Virus record (IMG/VR): IMGVR_UViG_3300009161_000138 | Span: 1 to 34,185 of that record | Direction: 5' to 3' (one strand) | Source: a virus | Length of the DNA: 34,185 nucleotides | In this document: one piece after another, positions 30,790-34,185 of the stretch | Layout: every line of letters starts with the position of its first letter | Position numbering within the stretch: the stretch's first letter is position 1 | Notes under the pieces: model-generated | What the model was told of the DNA's origin: nothing | The model's database searches: none | Seen by the model: the letters and a program-made list of their open reading frames with translations, nothing else | Translations under genes and position numbers: made by a program

Positions 30790-31109
30790 TTCTCTCCCCT
30801 TGCGCGGATAGCGGCGGCGCAGTCGTGTGCTTGCTGGTTTTCACCCCAAGCCCCCAAGCGAGTCCATCCGTGAGCAACCTTAATGCACTCCATTGCGCAC
30901 TCCTCCCTCTCATGCGCGGCGACAAGGGCGGCAAAGCGTTCAAGGTCTTCGTCAATTCCATTCACGCGCAGCAAGAATCCCTGCTCCAAATTGAATCCAG
31001 CCTCCCGCGCCATGCGAATGATGTCTTCTCTGTTCATGGCTTTCCCGTTCGGTAATTGTGCTTCGCTATTAGTAGGCTTTCCTGCGGATTCTTCCCGTTC
31101 GGTAATCAT
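30786..31109 (-). CDS. Conserved early phage protein with MNREDIIRMAREAG motif (107 aa)
   Basis: I keep ATG 31109: it overlaps the upstream TGA (ATGA) and has AAGGA upstream. An internal ATG at 31037, preceded by GGGAAAG, is a fallback and would start the conserved part exactly at M-N-R-E-D-I-I-R-M-A-R-E-A-G-F. The rest has L-E-R-F-A-A-L-V-A-A-H-E-R-E and A-H-D-C-A-A-A-I-R-A-R-G. This is a common helical phage protein of unknown function. The first 24 residues may be an extra extension, since a 15-base repeat duplicates the ATTACCGAACGGGAA sequence before both starts. Confidence 0.75.
   Translation of the reverse strand: MITEREESAGKPTNSEAQLPNGKAMNREDIIRMAREAGFNLEQGFLLRVNGIDEDLERFAALVAAHEREECAMECIKVAHGWTRLGAWGENQQAHDCAAAIRARGEK
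31042..31106 (-). repeat. 15-bp direct repeat before two candidate starts
   Basis: TTCCCGTTCGGTAAT (plus strand) occurs at 31042-31056 and 31092-31106, 50 bases apart. Each copy lies next to a possible start codon: the first upstream of ATG 31037, the second just inside ATG 31109. This may be a duplicated translation-start region. Confidence 0.7.
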
Positions 31110-31252
31110 GCAATTTTGTCCTTAAATCCGCTCGGGGCTAGTCGTTTGAAGCAAGCCTCACATTTCCAACGAAACCCATTGCCCTTTGCTGTTGGCACTT
31201 TATGGACCGCTGGATTTACTCGGCACTGCTGGCAGTTATGTTTTACTTCCAA
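31106..31252 (-). CDS. Small zinc-ribbon protein, TTG start (48 aa)
   Basis: No ATG or GTG fits; TTG at 31252 has GAGG six bases upstream and a product that makes sense. It reads M-E-V-K-H-N-C-Q-Q-C-R-V-N-P-A-V-H-K-V, then F-R-W-K-C-E-A-C-F-K-R, with two CxxC pairs (C7/C10 and C31/C34). This should form a small zinc ribbon. Basic residues around the knuckles fit nucleic-acid binding. Its TGA overlaps the next ATG (ATGA), and its start overlaps the upstream gene by 10 bases. The function is unknown; the coupled frame and zinc motif are the evidence for translation. Confidence 0.68.
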   Translation of the reverse strand: MEVKHNCQQCRVNPAVHKVPTAKGNGFRWKCEACFKRLAPSGFKDKIA

Positions 31253-31503
31253 CTCCCACCTCGTGCCGTCATCTGACCGGCTAGAAACGCAGCTTTGTAT
31301 GCGCCATCGTTTGTGTTAGCTCTAAGCAACTGTTCTTTGAGGTGCGTGATCTCAACTTGAGATTGTTTATCTGCCGCATCCCAAGCCGCGACCCACGCCT
31401 CATACATGTGTGCTTCTAGGGGGTTGTAGCTACCCGCCGGGGTGTTTTTACCGTGAGTAATTGCCCACCACTCACGCCAAGCTTCAGACATTTTGTTCTT
31501 CAT
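31243..31503 (-). CDS. Small hypothetical protein (86 aa)
   Basis: ATG at 31503 with GGAAGG upstream; a second ATG four codons later is possible. The product contains W-R-E-W-W-A-I-T-H-G and M-Y-E-A-W-V-A-A-W-D-A-A, then a coiled C-terminal helix (L-K-E-Q-L-L-R-A-N). Trp-rich short helical proteins like this recur in phage accessory clusters. It overlaps the zinc-ribbon genes on both sides (20 and 10 bases). Function unknown. Confidence 0.7.
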   Translation of the reverse strand: MKNKMSEAWREWWAITHGKNTPAGSYNPLEAHMYEAWVAAWDAADKQSQVEITHLKEQLLRANTNDGAYKAAFLAGQMTARGGSWK

Positions 31504-31678
31504 TCGTACCTTCCATATATTTAGCCCAAACCTCTTTGGGCAGTTCGATTGTCATTACTCGATAATTGCAAAATTCACATACTCTGCGACGTTCAACCCA
31601 ATCAAATTCTTTTGCAGTATCCCTCCATTGCCGAGTATCTTTGGTCTTCATTGGTTCTAAACATTCCGGACATTTCAA
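31484..31678 (-). CDS. NrdR-like zinc-ribbon protein without ATP-cone (64 aa)
   Basis: TTG start at 31678, immediately after the polymerase stop; the family signature begins at that codon, which supports it. The product has M-K-C3-P-E-C6, then K-D-T-R, and R-R-R-V-C34-E-F-C37-N-Y-R-V-M-T-I-E. This is the zinc-ribbon half of the transcriptional repressor NrdR (CPxC, VxDTR, RRRxCxxC), while the ATP-cone half is absent. In NrdR the ribbon binds DNA boxes upstream of ribonucleotide reductase genes. The phage copy could compete for such boxes, or simply be a small ribbon; that is inference. Confidence 0.75.
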   Translation of the reverse strand: MKCPECLEPMKTKDTRQWRDTAKEFDWVERRRVCEFCNYRVMTIELPKEVWAKYMEGTNEEQNV

Positions 31679-33511
31679 TTAACATTCCCCATAACTATGG
31701 CCGTAGCCCGATTCACAATTAAGCGGTAGATCCTGCGCCCACTCCGGGCGTAAGCGCATACATAGTTCAACGTACTCCTTAGCTAGTTCCGCCTCCTTCT
31801 CTGGGACAACACAACCTACCGAGTCATGAACAGTCATAGATACGCGATACTTCTTGGCAATCATTAACATCTGCCCACCGATTACGATACGGGCAAGTGC
31901 TTGACATAGGTTTTCAACTACTTTCCCACCGTATATCCGTGTGGGTATAGCCGCCTTGCCTTTCTTGGTGTCGTAAAGCAGTTCGCTCTTGCCGTCTTCC
32001 TGCTGTATCTTACGAAGGTTGGGGTACTTAATAAGTAAATCATTGGGCAACCTGATTCCATTTTTGCCCTCAATCTTAAGTAGCCCGTCGCGGCCTAGAG
32101 CCGAAACTTTATTACCCATCATGTCCGTCAGCGCGTCGTGGGCATCCCCCCATAACTCAGGGATCTTGGGGTAGGTCTTACGGTATACGTCAATAATGCG
32201 TTTGCATTCCTCAATGGGCGTATCAACACCGAAGTTTTTAAGTTGGGTTTGGAACTTCGTAGCCCCCATCCCGTACCCAGCACCGAGGATTGTGGTCTTG
32301 CCTACGAACCGCTCTTGCTTGGTGATATCTCCGATTGGCTTGTCGTATATAGAAGAGGCCATGATTTTGTATACGTCCTCGCCATTGGTAAACGCGGTTA
32401 ACAGATCTTCCTGACCAGCCAGCCACGCAACGATCCGCGCCTCAATCTGGGCTGAGTCCGCATCCAATATGACATAGCCGACTGGGGCGACGATTGCGTG
32501 TTTTAACGGGCTATTGCGGGGAAGGTTCTGAAGGTTGAGCTTGTCGTCACCACCCCACCGCCCCGTGTGGGCGGCGTAGTATCGGAGGGGGACTGGCATA
32601 GGCCCACGTTGAGCGATGGCGATGAACCGCTCGGTCCGGGTCTCTTCAAGCGTGGACTTCACACCAAGCCTTGCGGCTACTACGGATTGGACAACTGGAT
32701 CTTCGTGCTCAAGCAGAGCTTTGAACCCCTCGTCGGTCTTGGAGAACGCCCAAGTCTTCTTGTCAGTAGCAGCACTAATCTTAGTCGGCGGTACTACATT
32801 TCGCAGGGTCAAAATCTCAGCGAGCTTGGGGTTGCTCATTAGATCTTCTCGCGTATACCCTTGCTCTTCTAGGGTCTGCATCAATACATCTTTCCCCGCC
32901 CTAACATTTGTTAGGTGTCCCTCAAGTAGATTGGAGTTAAGCTGCAACACAGGCTCGGAGAACATCTTGATCGTAAGATCAATCAGGCGAAGCTCTACCT
33001 TCGGGAACCCGTCGGCCATACATTGGAAGAGCTTGTAGGTGAGCGCGGTGTCGTTCTTGCAATACTCACCGTACCGAGCGAGTTCAGCGTCGGTGAAGTC
33101 CACCCTACGTTTGCCTTGTGCCGCAACAACCTCGTTGCCCTTAACTCCGATATCGTAGTAGTCGGCTAAGGTTTTAAGACTCCCGCCCACCTCAGTACCG
33201 TGTATAGCGCGAGCCATACTAAGAGTATCGAGCCAACCCCTAGGGTTAATACCAAAGCTCCAGCCCAAGATAGCAGCATCGAACATAGCGTTGTGGGCGA
33301 GCGCCAAGTTGTTCTCAAAGTCATATTGCTCAAGGAACTCCTTCGTCTGTGCGTGCGTACCTGAAAACCACTGCGGCTCATCGGTGTCCACCTGCACCGA
33401 CACACCGATCACCTCAAACTGCTCGTCCCTTACGTATTCTTCCGTAGTCAGTTTGGTTAGACTGTAGTCTTTCGTGTACAGAGTTTCGAAATCAATCGTT
33501 ATTATTTTCAT
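31679..33511 (-). CDS. DNA polymerase I family (A), with 3'-5' exonuclease
   Basis: 610 residues, T7-like in size and layout. Exonuclease motifs: Exo I D7-F-E9-T, Exo II H-N-A-M-F-D78, Exo III Y150-x3-D154. Polymerase motifs: A is D352-S-A-Q-I-E357-A-R; B is R401-x3-K405-x7-Y413-G; C is V-H562-D563-S564. The 3'-5' exonuclease should proofread, and Tyr413 corresponds to the sugar-selecting aromatic of T7 polymerase. Motif C has Ser where most relatives have Glu (H-D-E). There is no 5'-3' exonuclease domain. It is the main replicative polymerase of the phage, third gene of the early operon, coupled by ATGA to the upstream gene. Confidence 0.95.
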   Translation of the reverse strand: MKIITIDFETLYTKDYSLTKLTTEEYVRDEQFEVIGVSVQVDTDEPQWFSGTHAQTKEFLEQYDFENNLALAHNAMFDAAILGWSFGINPRGWLDTLSMARAIHGTEVGGSLKTLADYYDIGVKGNEVVAAQGKRRVDFTDAELARYGEYCKNDTALTYKLFQCMADGFPKVELRLIDLTIKMFSEPVLQLNSNLLEGHLTNVRAGKDVLMQTLEEQGYTREDLMSNPKLAEILTLRNVVPPTKISAATDKKTWAFSKTDEGFKALLEHEDPVVQSVVAARLGVKSTLEETRTERFIAIAQRGPMPVPLRYYAAHTGRWGGDDKLNLQNLPRNSPLKHAIVAPVGYVILDADSAQIEARIVAWLAGQEDLLTAFTNGEDVYKIMASSIYDKPIGDITKQERFVGKTTILGAGYGMGATKFQTQLKNFGVDTPIEECKRIIDVYRKTYPKIPELWGDAHDALTDMMGNKVSALGRDGLLKIEGKNGIRLPNDLLIKYPNLRKIQQEDGKSELLYDTKKGKAAIPTRIYGGKVVENLCQALARIVIGGQMLMIAKKYRVSMTVHDSVGCVVPEKEAELAKEYVELCMRLRPEWAQDLPLNCESGYGHSYGEC

Positions 33512-33825
33512 ATAGCTTTTCTGTAGCCGCTAGTCACGGGCCTACCGCCATTACCAAGCCGATGAGCGCGTTCCCTCATTTCCTCTGTTTCTTGATCTTT
33601 ATCCTCTTGGTCGTGCAATAGCAGCGTGGTCATAACTAGCGTCTCAAACTGCTGACGCCGCACCTGCTTGAGTGCTTCGTACATAGCGGCCTTCTCAGGC
33701 TCGGTCATGATGTCCTTGAAGTTTTCCTTGAAGATAAAATTCCATCGTCCAGCGTCCCCAAAGAACTCCTCTGGGTGTGACGTCATGCGGTTGACGATTG
33801 CTTGAACTCCGCTCGATATGCTCAT
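33508..33825 (-). CDS. Hypothetical protein upstream of DNA polymerase (105 aa)
   Basis: 105 residues. The N-terminal half (G-V-Q-A-I-V-N-R-M, E-E-F-F-G-D-A-G-R-W-N-F-I-F) leads to a helical region rich in E/Q/R (K-A-A-M-Y-E-A-L-K-Q-V-R-R-Q-Q-F) and a basic C-terminus (R-L-G-N-G-G-R-P-V-T-S-G-Y-R-K). It overlaps the nuclease stop by one base (TAATG) and the polymerase start by ATGA. It may be a polymerase accessory factor from position alone. No known domain recognised. Confidence 0.7.
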   Translation of the reverse strand: MSISSGVQAIVNRMTSHPEEFFGDAGRWNFIFKENFKDIMTEPEKAAMYEALKQVRRQQFETLVMTTLLLHDQEDKDQETEEMRERAHRLGNGGRPVTSGYRKAI

Positions 33826-34112
33826 TAAGGCTCCAGTATTTGGGCTAGGTCGTCTAAGTTGCTCTCGTTGATCACTATCGCCATGCCTCCGCTCTCGCGG
33901 ATTGTGCGTAGGTGTTTGTCTTGCAGGGCTGTCGTTGTGCCCTTACCCGCCTTGGCTTCGATAGCTATGAACTGACCCCGCATACAACAAAGGAAGTCAG
34001 GCACGCCACTATTGCCGTACATCGTGCCAATAGGCATAGCGTAGTAAATGTTGTGCTTGGCAAGGAGAGCTTTGATCTTAGCTTTGACCTTGGACTCGGG
34101 GGTTGACGCCAT
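33825..34112 (-). CDS. VRR-NUC domain nuclease (95 aa)
   Basis: The whole protein is a minimal VRR-NUC (PD-(D/E)XK) domain: E6 in the first helix, G-V-P-D39-F-L-C-C, then F-I-A-I-E52-A-K54, and a later helix with Q-D-K-H-L-R. D39, E52 and K54 are the expected metal-binding and catalytic residues. Phage stand-alone VRR-NUC proteins are likely structure-specific nucleases that process replication or recombination intermediates. It is the first gene of the early operon, 17 bases behind the predicted transcript start at about 34129. Length is normal for phage versions. Confidence 0.92.
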   Translation of the reverse strand: MASTPESKVKAKIKALLAKHNIYYAMPIGTMYGNSGVPDFLCCMRGQFIAIEAKAGKGTTTALQDKHLRTIRESGGMAIVINESNLDDLAQILEP

Positions 34113-34136
34113 GTAAACTCCTCTTCAGACCCACCT

Positions 34137-34164
34137 ACTATACCACACAACTGGACAATGTAAA
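34137..34164 (-). promoter_or_regulatory. Sigma70-type early promoter for the leftward operon
   Basis: On the minus strand, -35 TTTACA (34164-34159) and -10 TATAGT (34142-34137) are separated by 16 bases. Each matches the consensus at five of six positions. The transcript would start near 34129. AGAGGAG then lies about 6 bases before ATG 34112. The promoter shares TTnACATTGTyCAG with the internal promoter at 26270-26297. Confidence 0.75.
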
Positions 34165-34185
34165 GAGGGGCGGGAACTGGTTTAG

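Overview
This window is part of a tailed double-stranded DNA bacteriophage genome (Caudoviricetes), probably a short-tailed (podovirus-like) lytic phage of a Gram-negative host. The evidence is a dense, almost gapless gene layout with TAATG and ATGA overlaps, a tail fibre with a peptidase S74 auto-chaperone, a GH108 endolysin beside a GTA-type three-TM holin, very large virion-associated proteins, and a complete phage replication set. No terminase, portal or capsid gene is visible, so the packaging and head module probably lies beyond the left edge. I saw no integrase, phage RNA polymerase or tRNA. Two sigma70-like promoters suggest that the host RNA polymerase is used. The host species cannot be read from the sequence; an uncultured aquatic proteobacterial phage is only a guess.

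Right-pointing late half (1-21540). A truncated tail-assembly-chaperone gene is followed by two adjacent proteins built from about 25 copies of a short Gly/Ala/Ser/Val repeat, then the S74 tail fibre and three tiny tail-associated genes (two of 51 and 55 codons). Next come an acidic protein and an endonuclease VII-type HNH gene, each preceded by a GC-rich hairpin. The lysis cassette (6200-7612) holds two small membrane/coiled-coil proteins, the endolysin and a holin. It is followed by a nozzle or hub-like structural protein, a small tail protein and four large virion-type proteins. The last of these is a 2140-residue giant with two AT-hook-like motifs and an HELLH metallopeptidase-like motif.

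The late and early halves converge at 21540-21616, where a hairpin with a seven-base U tract on the minus strand closes the leftward operon.

Left-pointing early half (34112-21616, minus strand). From promoter to terminator the order is: VRR-NUC nuclease, unknown gene, family A DNA polymerase, a run of about ten small overlapping genes (two zinc ribbons, two WVGLT paralogues, an acidic-tail protein), a Cas4/AddB-like Fe-S PD-(D/E)XK nuclease, a mini HNH protein and an SNF2-type helicase. A second promoter then drives a coiled-coil protein, a probable ssDNA-binding protein, a small HTH protein, a primase-polymerase/helicase fusion and a 65-residue protein. Together they form a self-contained replication and recombination module: priming and unwinding by the PrimPol-helicase, synthesis by PolA, strand protection by the SSB-like protein, and processing by the nucleases and SNF2 helicase.

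Nothing here is certainly a new system. The most unusual items are the twin repeat proteins, the hairpin that hides the HNH gene's ribosome-binding site, the giant AT-hook/zincin virion protein, the paired early promoters with an extended shared sequence, and small genes with non-ATG starts.
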